Shown: positions 8,966 through 17,025 of the stretch, piece by piece | How the letters are laid out: each line of letters begins with the position of its first letter | How positions within the stretch are numbered: the stretch's first letter is position 1 | Assembly (NCBI RefSeq): GCF_023091865.1 | Contig: NZ_JAHXDI010000001.1 | Span: forward strand, 248,001-312,000 | Length of the DNA stretch: 64,000 nucleotides | Direction of reading: 5' to 3' | DNA from: Chromohalobacter moromii | Lineage (GTDB): Bacteria; Pseudomonadota; Gammaproteobacteria; Pseudomonadales; Halomonadaceae | The notes under the pieces: generated by a model | What the model saw: only the letters and a program-made list of their open reading frames with translations | The model's database searches: none | Told to the model about the DNA's origin: nothing | Position numbers and translations under genes: made by a program

Positions 8966-9736
8966 ATGGCTGAGGAGACGGCCCGAGGGAAGGGTGAGGA
9001 ACTGCGCGGAGCCGAGAAGGTATTCGGCTATTTCCGCGATCAGGTCCTTTCGGGGGCGCTGAGCCCCGGGGATCGCCTGCCTAGCGAACGTGAACTGTCG
9101 CTGACTCTGGGAGTGGGGCGGCCGTTGCTGCGCGAGGTCATGCGGTCGCTCAACATGCTGGGCGTACTCGACATTCGCCATGGCAAGGGGGCTTTCATCG
9201 CCCGCGCCAACTTCGGGATGCTGTCGGATTTCTTCACCTTTTATCTGGCCCAGGAGCAGAGCGCGCTCGATGACGTCATGCAGGCCCGTATCGCCATCGA
9301 GTGTCAGGCCATCCGCCTCGCCTGTGAGAGAGCTACGGATGCCGACATCTCCCGCATCGAGACGTGCTTCACGCAGTTGACGGAGACTGTGGACGATCCG
9401 GAGCTGGGCGGTCGCTCGGATTATGAGTTCCACATCGCCATCGTGGAGGCGAGTCACAGCCAGACTCTGATCACCCTCTACCACGCCATCTCCAACATGC
9501 TGCTGAAAAGTCACGTCGAGCGGCGAAGAACGACCGCGAACGCACCCGAGATCATCGAGAGCCATATCGATTCCCACCGCCAGGTGTTCTTGGCAATCGT
9601 CGAGGGCGATGGCGACCTGGCCCACCAGAGGCTCCGCGAACACTTCGCGATAGGCGACGAGCTGCGCCGGCGAAGCATCATTGCTGCCCATACCAAGGGC
9701 AGCGCCAGCACGTACTCAACCGACAAATATAAGTGA
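8966..9736 (+). CDS. FCD-domain GntR-family transcriptional regulator
   Basis: This 256-residue regulator has an N-terminal winged helix (LSPGDRLPSERELSLTLGVG, LREVMRSLNMLGVL, residues about 15-85) and an FCD ligand-binding domain with metal-site histidines (DYEFHIAIVEAS, SHIDSHRQVF, LREHF). The start at 8966 is preferred because AGAGGAGG lies just upstream; a longer frame opens at 8912. It directly precedes dctP and most likely controls the TRAP operon in response to the transported acid or sugar derivative. The ligand cannot be read from sequence. Confidence 0.88.
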   Translation: MAEETARGKGEELRGAEKVFGYFRDQVLSGALSPGDRLPSERELSLTLGVGRPLLREVMRSLNMLGVLDIRHGKGAFIARANFGMLSDFFTFYLAQEQSALDDVMQARIAIECQAIRLACERATDADISRIETCFTQLTETVDDPELGGRSDYEFHIAIVEASHSQTLITLYHAISNMLLKSHVERRRTTANAPEIIESHIDSHRQVFLAIVEGDGDLAHQRLREHFAIGDELRRRSIIAAHTKGSASTYSTDKYK

Positions 9737-9743
9737 GGCACGC

Positions 9744-10730
9744 ATGTTCACGAGAATCGGCATGGGAGTGGCCACGGCGGCATTGGCGCTGGGCCTGAGC
9801 ACCACGGCATCTGCTGAAACCCTGCGCTACGCCCACGTGGGGGCGGAAGGCGACCTTCAAACCCGTTACGCGGCCGAAGCCGCCAAAGAGATCAACGAAG
9901 CGACCGACGGCAACATCTCGGTTCAGGTCTTTCCCGCCAGCCAGCTAGGTGGCGTGGCCGAAATGGTGGATGGGGTGCGCATGGGGTCCATCGGCATGGG
10001 CCATCATGACTTTGCCTCGCTGGCTCGGATCGTGCCGGAGGCGGCTGTTTTCAATGCCCCCTACGTCTATCGCGATGCCGAACATGCCCTGAACGCGACA
10101 GCACCGGAGTCGCCGGCAGTGCAGAAGATCAATCAGCAGCTGATCGAAGAGGGTGGTGTTCGCATCATCGGTAGGATCTACCGGGGCAAGCGTCATATCT
10201 CTTCCAACTTCGCGGTCAAGTCGCCGGAAGATCTCGACAACAAGCCTTTCCGGGCCGTGCCGCTGGATCTCTGGGTTTCCATGGTCAAGGGCTTTGGCGC
10301 CACGCCGACACCCGTCGCGGTCTCGGAGCTTCCCACGGCACTGATGACCGGGCTGGTGGTCGGCCAGGAAAACCCCCTGACCATGATCAACGCCAACCAG
10401 CTGTACGAAGTCCAGTCGCATGTCTCGCTCACCGGCCACATGGATTCCGTGCTGGCGGTATTCGTGAACGAGCAGGCATGGCAGTCGCTGGATGAGTCGG
10501 ATCGCAGCGCCATCAAGAAGGTGCTCGACGAGAAGGCAGAACAGTCGCTGCAGTGGGCAGAAAGCTCGGAAGACGAGCTGGTGCAGACATTGACGGACAA
10601 GGGCATGACGGTGCTGGACGAGGAAGACGGGCTGGACGTGGAAGCCTTCCGCGATCAGGTGCGGGCCCAGGTCGACCAGGACTTTCCGAACTTCAAACCC
10701 TACATCGACATGATCTCGAAGGTCGAGTGA
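9744..10730 (+). CDS. TRAP transporter periplasmic solute-binding protein (DctP family)
   Basis: A 328-residue secreted protein with a signal peptide of about 24 residues ending TASA, followed by ETLRYAHVGAEGDLQTRYA. The mature protein shows DctP marks: FPASQLGG, the GRIYRGKRHISSNFAVKSPEDL region with the conserved arginine, and FRAVPLDLWVSM. It would capture a small organic acid or sugar derivative in the periplasm and hand it to DctQM. It starts seven bases after the regulator stop, so the two genes are co-transcribed. Confidence 0.9.
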   Translation: MFTRIGMGVATAALALGLSTTASAETLRYAHVGAEGDLQTRYAAEAAKEINEATDGNISVQVFPASQLGGVAEMVDGVRMGSIGMGHHDFASLARIVPEAAVFNAPYVYRDAEHALNATAPESPAVQKINQQLIEEGGVRIIGRIYRGKRHISSNFAVKSPEDLDNKPFRAVPLDLWVSMVKGFGATPTPVAVSELPTALMTGLVVGQENPLTMINANQLYEVQSHVSLTGHMDSVLAVFVNEQAWQSLDESDRSAIKKVLDEKAEQSLQWAESSEDELVQTLTDKGMTVLDEEDGLDVEAFRDQVRAQVDQDFPNFKPYIDMISKVE

Positions 10731-10739
10731 GTTAGCGCC

Positions 10740-10762
10740 AGGAGCCCCGGAATGGGGCTCCT
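10740..10762 (+). terminator. Intra-operon hairpin between dctP and dctQ
   Basis: AGGAGCCCC / GGGGCTCCT is a perfect 9-bp stem with a 5-base loop and no T-run. Such a hairpin after a binding-protein gene commonly stabilises the upstream mRNA or lowers expression of the membrane subunits. Confidence 0.65.
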
Positions 10763-10795
10763 TGGCGAATGGTTCGTCAGTAAAGGAGTGTCGGC

Positions 10796-11263
10796 ATGCA
10801 TCTAGTCAGGAGGCTGCTTGAAGGGTTGTGCGCCTTGTTGCTGGCGGGGATCGTGCTGGTCCCGCTGGCGCAAGTCATCCTGCGGCAAGTCTTCACCAGC
10901 CCGATGGTCGGGGCGGAGGAGTTCACCCGCTTCTTGCTGGTCTGTCTGGTCTTCATGGCTTATCCGTTGGTGGTCGACAACGGCGAGAACATCGTCATGG
11001 CCGAGCTTCGAGAGTCGTTGCCGACATGGCTGCGCGGGCCCGTGAAGGTGGTGATTCTATTGTGCACGATCGCGGCCAGCGCCTTTATCGCCTATGCCAC
11101 GGTCATCACTATGCAAGCGAACCTCGGCAATACCACGCCGACCCTCAAGATTCCGTTCTGGCTGTTTTTGGGATCGACATTGCTCGGGTTCAGTGCCGCA
11201 TGCCTGTTGCATATCGTCCATGGCAACAAGCCACCCGCCGCTGACGTCGGACCCAACCAATAA
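10796..11263 (+). CDS. TRAP transporter small permease (DctQ family)
   Basis: This 155-residue protein has four hydrophobic segments and the DctQ pattern: VILRQVFTSPMVGAEEFTRF near residues 23-42, and a conserved arginine and glutamates between helices 1 and 2. It forms the membrane complex with DctM. AAAGGAG precedes the start. It follows dctP after a hairpin and is followed nine bases later by dctM. Confidence 0.9.
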   Translation: MHLVRRLLEGLCALLLAGIVLVPLAQVILRQVFTSPMVGAEEFTRFLLVCLVFMAYPLVVDNGENIVMAELRESLPTWLRGPVKVVILLCTIAASAFIAYATVITMQANLGNTTPTLKIPFWLFLGSTLLGFSAACLLHIVHGNKPPAADVGPNQ

Positions 11264-11272
11264 GGGGTAATC

Positions 11273-12548
11273 ATGGGCATTGCCTTGATCATCGGCTTCC
11301 TGGCCCTGTTCATTCTGGGGTTCCCGGTCGTTTATTCCATTCTGATTCCCTCCATTGGCTATGTGCTGATCGAGGGCTTTCCTAGCGGTCTGCTGGCTCA
11401 GCGCATCACCTATGCACTCGACAGTTTTCCCCTGGTGGCCGTGCCGATCTTCATATTGCGTGGGCAACATCATGAATCTGGCGGGCGTGACCGAACGAAT
11501 CTTTCGTTTCGCCGATACGCTGGTGGGCCGGGTGCCGGGCGGGCTGGCACAGGTCAATATCTTTTCCAGCCTGATCTTTTCGGGGATGTCCGGCGCGGCG
11601 TTGGCCGACGTCGGCGGGCTGGGCAAGATCGAAATCGAAGCCATGCGCAAGCGTGGCTTCGCGGCGCCTTTCTCCGCTGCCGTCACGGCCTCGTCGGCGG
11701 TCGTGGGGCCGATCTTTCCGCCGAGCATTCCCCTGATCGTCTATGGCTCGGTGACCAGCGTTTCCATCGTGCAGTTGTTGATCGCAGGCATCGTTCCCGC
11801 TCTGATCTGCATCGCGTTGCTGATGGCGACGGCAGCCGTGCTGGCGCTGCGCGGCAACATGCCCCGTGCGGCACGCCGGCCCACCCTGGGGGAGGTCTTG
11901 TCGGCACTGCTGCCGGCGCTACCGGCGTTGCTGGCGCCGGTCCTGATGATCGCGGGGATGATGAGCGGTCTGTTCACCCCGACCGAAGCGGCGGCGGTCA
12001 CGGCCGGTTATGTGCTGTTGGTCAGCGGGATGGTGTACCGGGAACTGACCTGGGCGCACTTGTGGAATGCCATGATGGTCACGCTTCGCAGTACCAGTGC
12101 CATCTTGATCATCGTCGCCGCCGCCTCGTTGTTTGGGTGGATTCTGGCCGTCGAGCAGATTCCTCAGGAATTCGCCGGCTGGATTCTGCAGGTCTCGAAG
12201 GACCCGCTGGTACTGTTGCTGATCGCCAACCTGATCTTCTTTGCGGTGGGCATGTTCCTTGACTCCACCACTGCCACGCTGCTGGTGGTGCCGGTGATTG
12301 CACCGCCCATGGTGCTGGCCGGTGTCGACCCCGTGCACCTGGGCATCGTGGCGATCTTCAATCTGATGATCGGCCTGCTGACGCCGCCCATGGGACTGTC
12401 GTTGTACCTGATTTCGTCGATTGCCAGAATATCGCTGCGCCAGCTGCTGTGGGCGCTGATTCCCTTCTATGTGCCGTTGCTGACGACGCTGGCCATTATC
12501 ACGTTTGCCTCGGACCTGGTGCTCTGGTTGCCCGGCATGCTTCGCTAA
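11273..12548 (+). pseudogene. TRAP transporter large permease (DctM family), frameshifted
   Basis: Two overlapping frames together give a full DctM of about 424 residues, the usual family length. The first 62 codons (GIALIIGFLALFILGFPVVY to VAVPIFIL) are in one frame and the rest (VGNIMNLAGVTERIFRFADT onward) in another. The break is one extra base around C11459: removing it restores VPIFILVGNIMN. The remainder is intact to the stop. Either the gene is truly inactivated, which would disable the transporter, or the base is a sequencing error. AAGGGG precedes the ATG. Confidence 0.85.
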
Positions 12549-12569
12549 ACAAAAACCTGGAGTGGATAT

Positions 12570-13016
12570 ATGAAGATCGTCATAGGCTCGGATCATGCGG
12601 GCTACAGGCTCAAGGCCTCGGTGGTGGAATACGTGGAATCGCTCGGCCATGAGGTGGTCGACGTGGGGTCACACGATGACACCCCGGTGGATTTCCCCGA
12701 TATTGCGAAGCAGATGGCTGGCAAGGTGACGAGTGGCGCGGCGGCCCGGGGCTTGATGGTCTGCGGTACCGGCGTGGGCGCCTCCATTGCCGCCAACAAG
12801 ATTCGCGGCATTCGCGCTGCGGTGTGCCATGACATCCACTCGGCGCACCAGTGCGTCGAGCACGATGACGTCAACGTGATGTGCATCGGTGCACAGATCG
12901 TCGGCCCCTGGCTGGCCAACGACCTTATCAAGGCCTATCTCGAAGCCGAGTTTTCCACCAGCGAAGAATTCCGCCGGCGCGTGGAAAAGCTGAATGCCAT
13001 GGAAAACGAAGGCTAG
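12570..13016 (+). CDS. rpiB: RpiB/LacA/LacB-family sugar-phosphate isomerase
   Basis: This 148-residue enzyme interconverts ribose 5-phosphate and ribulose 5-phosphate or a related aldose/ketose phosphate. Conserved marks are GSDHAGYRLK (residues 6-15), the active-site cysteine in MVCGTGVGASIAANK, the histidines in CHDIHSAHQC and NVMCIGAQIVG. It starts 21 bases after dctM with CCTGGAG upstream. Its position in a TRAP operon suggests the imported substrate feeds a pentose- or tetrose-phosphate route; erythritol-type pathways use such isomerases. No kinase or dehydrogenase is present here. Confidence 0.92.
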   Translation: MKIVIGSDHAGYRLKASVVEYVESLGHEVVDVGSHDDTPVDFPDIAKQMAGKVTSGAAARGLMVCGTGVGASIAANKIRGIRAAVCHDIHSAHQCVEHDDVNVMCIGAQIVGPWLANDLIKAYLEAEFSTSEEFRRRVEKLNAMENEG

Positions 13017-13199
13017 AACCGCAATCGATAGGATATCCAGGCCGCCGAGCGCCGGTCAGACGCTGGCGGCCATGAAATCCAACCAACCCTCCAGCCCCTC
13101 CCCTGAAGCCGAACGCATCGGTTATCACGTATCATGCAGTCAAGCCAACGCTCGCCTTCCGGGGCTGGCGCCTCACTGCCTGCCGGGGATTTCCTTGCC

Positions 13200-13676
13200 A
13201 TGACACGCGTCGCCATCTTCGTGGATACCCAGAACGTCTACTACACCGTGCGCGAAGCCTACGGCAAGCACTTCGATTACCGCCGGTTCTGGGCGAGGGC
13301 GACGGCGAATCGTGAGGTGCTGGCCGCGCGCTGCTATGCCACCGACAAGGGCGACGCGAAGCAGCGCGAGTTCCAGAATATTCTCCGCTCGATCGGCTTC
13401 GAGGTCAGGCTCAAGCCGTTCATCCAGCGCGCGGATGGCTCCGCCAAGGGCGATTGGGACGTGGGCATCACGCTGGATGCCATCGAGTACGCGGCACAGG
13501 CGGATGTGGTGGTGCTGGTCTCCGGCGATGGCGACTTCGATCTGCTGGCGGAGAAGATCCGCGAGGTGCATGGCAAGCGCGTCGAGGTCTACGGCGTGCC
13601 CAAACTCACCGCCAATTCCCTTATCAACGCCGCAAGCCAGTTCATTCCCATCGAGGGCGAGCTGCTGTTGGGGTGA
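13200..13676 (+). CDS. NYN-domain (LabA/DUF88-like) protein
   Basis: This 158-residue protein has the PIN-like NYN fold: an opening FVDTQNVYYTVRE with the first acidic residue, GDWDVGITLDAI, and the closing acidic motif VSGDGDFDLLAEKIRE. NYN proteins are predicted metal-dependent RNases. The start at 13200 puts the first strand near the N-terminus; a longer frame from 13134 has no better ribosome binding site. It stands alone, and its target is unknown. Confidence 0.85.
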   Translation: MTRVAIFVDTQNVYYTVREAYGKHFDYRRFWARATANREVLAARCYATDKGDAKQREFQNILRSIGFEVRLKPFIQRADGSAKGDWDVGITLDAIEYAAQADVVVLVSGDGDFDLLAEKIREVHGKRVEVYGVPKLTANSLINAASQFIPIEGELLLG

Positions 13677-13758
13677 GGCGCTGATGCTGAGTTGCCGGAT
13701 TCGTCGGAGAGGACGTGCTATCGTCGGTTAATCTTGGACTCACTCGAACAAGCCCGAC

Positions 13759-14016
13759 ATGAGCGAACAACTACAGATCCTGATCTACGAGGATGCCGAC
13801 AAGGCGGTCGATGTGCGTCTGGACGAAGGACGCGAAACAGTATGGCTGACGCAGCGGCAGATGGGCGAGGTGTTCGGCGTCAAGCCGCAGAACATCACGA
13901 TCCACTTGAAAAATATCTACGCAGAGGAAGAGTTGGTGGAAGAGGGAACTTGTAAGGATTTCTTACAAGTTCAGATTGAAGGTGGCAGAAAGGTCGAGCG
14001 CCGTTGCGCGGGGTGA
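13759..14016 (+). pseudogene. Truncated RhuM-family protein
   Basis: The 85 codons match the N-terminus of RhuM-type (virulence RhuM / DNA-binding) proteins: VDVRLDEGRETVWLTQRQMG, EVFGVKPQNITIHLKNIYAE, then VQIEGGRKVERR. In full-length relatives of about 330 residues the next segment is a conserved HYNLD-like block. Here the frame instead runs into CAG-stop, so three quarters of the gene is missing. RhuM genes are common cargo of islands, so this is probably a relic of one. Confidence 0.75.
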
Positions 14017-14095
14017 TCGCCGATTGGTCCACTCAGGCTCATTGTCTCCGCCTTGAATTCATCATAAAACCGACATCGAGTCTTCTTGGTCACGA

Positions 14096-14133
14096 ACACC
14101 CCATCGCCTCCATCATGAGGCTTGTCGGGGTGT
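14096..14133. repeat. Inverted repeat after the RhuM fragment
   Basis: ACACCCC / GGGGTGT (14096-14102 with 14127-14133) encloses an inner CCTC / GAGG pair. It has no T-run on either side, so it is not a clear terminator. It could be the end of a lost mobile element. Confidence 0.35.
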
Positions 14134-14184
14134 CCGCTCCAAATCGGTCTTATCTGAAAATTTTATACGCTCGGTTATACTGCG

Positions 14185-14220
14185 TTAAAAAATCAGCTCA
14201 TTCCGCTTTATTGCTGATTT
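14185..14220 (-). terminator. Rho-independent terminator of the outer-membrane protein gene
   Basis: Read on the minus strand, the stem AAATCAGC / GCTGATTT (14213-14220 with 14190-14197) is followed by a T-rich run and lies just after the stop codon at 14228. Confidence 0.8.
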
Positions 14221-14227
14221 CTGATCT

Positions 14228-14764
14228 TCAGAAGTTGATCCCCATGCCGAAAGTATAGGCCCAGGCGCCATCGTCATAGTTATCTTCGGCACTGTCGCCG
14301 CTATCGAACAAGAACTGGTACTCGGCTCTGGCCTGGATGAAGGTCGTCGGCAGCATATAGTACTTGAGGCCGGTTTCCAGGCCGGCGATACCGGTATCCT
14401 TCACGGCGTCACCATAAATACCACCGAGTGAGGCACCCACAAACGGTCGGGCCGCGCCTTGGCCGAAGTGGTAATCGGAAAAGCCCCGAGTACTGCCATT
14501 CCAGACGTTGTCATCGCCTTCTACGTCAGCAAAGTTGACGCTCTGACGAAGACCCACCAGCGTGTGACTCGACAGGTACCAGCCGTAGTCGCCGGAAATG
14601 CCAAAGCTGCCATTGTCGAAGTCTTTGCTGCTGCTACCGGTGCCGGAGAGGGAAAATTCCCTGTCACCCGTCCGCGGGCCCATCTCTTGGGCCATGGCAG
14701 AGGAGGCAAACAGAAGAGAAGCCCCAACCACCACGGGGAGAGAAGCATTTACAAAAACATTCAT
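14228..14764 (-). CDS. Outer-membrane beta-barrel protein
   Basis: This 178-residue protein has a signal peptide ending AMA near residue 25. The body alternates polar and hydrophobic residues (FSLSGTGSSSKDF, GWYLSSHTLVGLRQSV, FVGASLGGIYGD, YMLPTTFIQARAEYQFLF) and ends in a C-terminal Phe, the outer-membrane assembly signal. This fits an eight-stranded OmpA/OmpX-like barrel. The start at 14764 is set by AAGGGG upstream and by the signal peptide; an upstream in-frame ATG would add nine residues. Role unknown, perhaps structural or adhesive. Confidence 0.8.
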   Translation of the reverse strand: MNVFVNASLPVVVGASLLFASSAMAQEMGPRTGDREFSLSGTGSSSKDFDNGSFGISGDYGWYLSSHTLVGLRQSVNFADVEGDDNVWNGSTRGFSDYHFGQGAARPFVGASLGGIYGDAVKDTGIAGLETGLKYYMLPTTFIQARAEYQFLFDSGDSAEDNYDDGAWAYTFGMGINF

Positions 14765-15285
14765 AATAATACCCCTTGTTAACACCAGCATTTAATAGAG
14801 TCTGTTGTCGTCGGGTGGGGTTGAGTGTTCAAACTCCTTGTTATCCGAATCATGCTGCCGACAACGGCCACCGTTTTTCTATCGATTTCTCTTTGTCGAC
14901 TTCTACCAAAAATCCTTACGGTCACTACCCAGTGTAGAAGGCGCCGCCCTTTTGCAAATAATAATTTTGTCTATTCGTGAAATAGCGTGAAACGGACGGG
15001 ACGTAGAGTGCGGGGGCTAGACAATATCAACCCTCACTTCAAAAACGGCTACACCGATGAAGCACTGTAAGCAACGCTACTACTAATGAATTCTCGGTAG
15101 TTCGCCAAGAGAGCCAACGTCAGGTGCGGAGGCGATTTCACTCTACAGTCTCGATGCCATCATTTCCGTAGGTTACCGCGTCAATTCTCGGCGGGCGGTC
15201 CGCTTCCGCCAGTGGGCAACGCGCGTCCTTCGGGAGCACCTCATCCAGGGCTGGACGCTGCATCAATAGCGCTTCGAGGCCAATG
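14765..15285. other. Gap: promoter region plus unassigned sequence
   Basis: The first part must hold the promoter of the minus-strand outer-membrane gene. On the plus strand, codons ending at the TAA at 15068-15070 read LDNINPHFKNGYTDEAL, which looks like the tail of a lost gene, but no start is visible. Nothing else is recognisable. Confidence 0.35.
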
Positions 15286-15609
15286 CTCAGGAGTTGGAAG
15301 CGGCGATGGCGAAACGCAGTTCCTCCACCCGATCATCACGCCCGGCGCCCAGGTAGGCCATGACCGCGTGCCAGTCGTTGAAGGGATAGAGTGTGCCGTC
15401 GGCGTGATGCGCCCAGCAGTCGAGCGGTTGCTAGTCCAGCGCTTGGCGACCGGTCTCTTCGGCGCGAGTGTAGTCGCCGGTTTCTTCCAGCCCGAAGGCA
15501 TACATCCCCTGGGCGATGGAACGGCCCGGCATGTCGGGCGACCAGCGGGGCAGCACGCGGGCGCTGCTCGCCAGACTCGCCGAAATGCTCTTCATCGAGG
15601 CCGCGCAAC
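15286..15609 (-). pseudogene. Decayed tetratricopeptide (TTC38-like) protein
   Basis: The minus strand reads LPRWSPDMPGRSIAQGMYAF, GLEETGDYTRAEETGRQALD, a stop, then QPLDCWAHHADGTLYPFNDW and HAVMAYLGAGRDD. This is the TPR pattern of TTC38-like proteins (AFGLEE-GDY-RAE, and NDWHA later). An in-frame TAG lies at 15430-15432, and the N-terminal half of the gene is absent. It is a relic of a protein normally around 430 residues long. Confidence 0.65.
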
Positions 15610-15856
15610 GTTATCTCGCCTGCTTGCCGCCATGAGCATGCCCCCGATGAACCGGCCCACGTGGTACGCGATGCCCCGCCATACCTTGGTTGTCATGCAG
15701 ATATACATAGCGTTGTAGCAGCCTATCGGTCTGTATCCGGAAATTTAGATATTAAGTAATAATTATTTTCTAAATAAAAAGCTTTCCCAGCCGATACTGG
15801 CATGGCGGGGAGCCGCAACAATTCAAAAGCAATGATGAAAATGAAAGGAAATCTTG

Positions 15857-16309
15857 ATGTGCAGAAATGTGATTGCAGGGCTTCTGCTATTGGCAACGCT
15901 GGTCGTCTCGGGATGCGCTTCGGTACCAATGGGGTCCAGCGATGAAGATCAAGCGCTGAAGCAGTTCCCTACACCGCCTCAGGGCATGGCGGGACTGTAT
16001 GTCTATCGTGACAGCTTCATGGGTAAAGCGCTGAAAAAATCGGTCTCCCTGGACGGTCAGCTTCTAGGTGAAACGGCCAATGGCGTCTATTTCTATGAAG
16101 TGGTCGAGCCGGGCGAGCACAGTCTGTCCACGGAGTCCGAGTTCAGTGACAACGCGATCGATTTCATGGCTGATGCCGGTGAGAATTATTTCGTCGAGCA
16201 ATACATCAAGATGGGCATATTCGTCGGTGGGGCAGGACTGAATATGGTCGAAAAAACGGAGGGCATGGACGCAGTGCGTAAGTGCTGCCACTTAGCCGCG
16301 TCGCAGTAG
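15857..16309 (+). CDS. DUF2846-like lipoprotein
   Basis: This 150-residue protein has a lipoprotein signal with lipobox VSGC and the lipidated Cys at residue 20. The body reads GMAGLYVYRDSFMGKALKKS and VSLDGQLLGETANGVYFYEV, then VEPGEHSLSTESEFS and AGENYFVEQYIKMG, as in DUF2846 proteins. These are small envelope lipoproteins of unknown role. AAAGGAA precedes the start; a TTG one codon upstream is possible. Neighbours are relics, so it appears to be a single-gene unit. Confidence 0.8.
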   Translation: MCRNVIAGLLLLATLVVSGCASVPMGSSDEDQALKQFPTPPQGMAGLYVYRDSFMGKALKKSVSLDGQLLGETANGVYFYEVVEPGEHSLSTESEFSDNAIDFMADAGENYFVEQYIKMGIFVGGAGLNMVEKTEGMDAVRKCCHLAASQ

Positions 16310-16396
16310 ACCTACGACCTGTCGGGTGCCATCCGGCAGGTCGCCTAAAAGCCCGAAGTTACATGACATCGCTCTTCCAGTGCAGTACAGTCCATC

Positions 16397-16586
16397 ATGT
16401 CGATCGAAATGACCCGCCGACTCGAATCTCGGTTGCAAGGCCACGGTCGTATCCCAGACGTGACTTACTACGTGGAATAGGCTGCATGTTCCATGCCGCG
16501 AGGTCGAGAACACGCATCGCGCCACGGCACAGGCGCTCGTGATGGCTCAAGACCGTCGTGGTCAGGTCGTCATCGTGCTCGGTTAA
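16397..16586 (+). pseudogene. Small frameshifted gene, family unknown
   Basis: The frame from 16397 reads MSIEMTRRLESRLQGHGRIP and DVTYYVE to a TAG at 16478-16480. The next frame continues with HVPCREVENTHRATAQALVM and AQDRRGQVVIVLG to a TAA at 16584-16586. Both parts have plausible protein-like composition, and one base shift near 16470-16485 would join them into about 62 residues. I do not recognise the family; it may be a chance frame. Confidence 0.35.
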
Positions 16587-16972
16587 GTGTCAGTCTCGGG
16601 CGGCGTGCGATCTCGTTCGTGACGCTCCGCGAGTGGAAACGGCGGCAACCAGTGTTCACGCCGAAGGGTCCATAGCTCATAGGTCGGCATGAACTGATCG
16701 GGGACATCGAACGTCCCCAGATGGACTTCGATCTCGCCATCGCTAATCGAGAAGACCGATGAGCCGCAGTTGGAGCAAAAGTGGCGCCCCTGGTACTCGT
16801 GCGGCTCGCCTTCGATGGTCACCGCTTCCGTGAGGTAATCGGCGGCGGTATAAAAGAGCGCTCCATGATGCTTGCGGCAGTCCATGCAGTGGCAAATGCC
16901 GACTCTAAGTGGCTCGCCATGCGCAGTGACTCGGATTTTGCCGCACAGGCAGCCACCAGTTGATGATTTCAT
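16583..16972 (-). CDS. GFA-family (CENP-V/GFA domain) zinc protein
   Basis: This 129-residue protein has the GFA zinc motifs: GGCLCGKIR (residues 6-14), CHCMDCRKHHGALF (27-40) and FCSNCGSSVFS. Members bind zinc through these cysteines. Some act on glutathione adducts such as S-hydroxymethylglutathione, but most have unknown substrates. The start ATG is followed by the family-typical short lead to the first cysteines. No formaldehyde gene is adjacent, so the substrate is open. Confidence 0.9.
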   Translation of the reverse strand: MKSSTGGCLCGKIRVTAHGEPLRVGICHCMDCRKHHGALFYTAADYLTEAVTIEGEPHEYQGRHFCSNCGSSVFSISDGEIEVHLGTFDVPDQFMPTYELWTLRREHWLPPFPLAERHERDRTPPETDT

Positions 16973-17025
16973 GATTGATTTCCTAATGAATCAGAAACGC
17001 TATCGCCTCTCGGTCCCTGCTTGAA

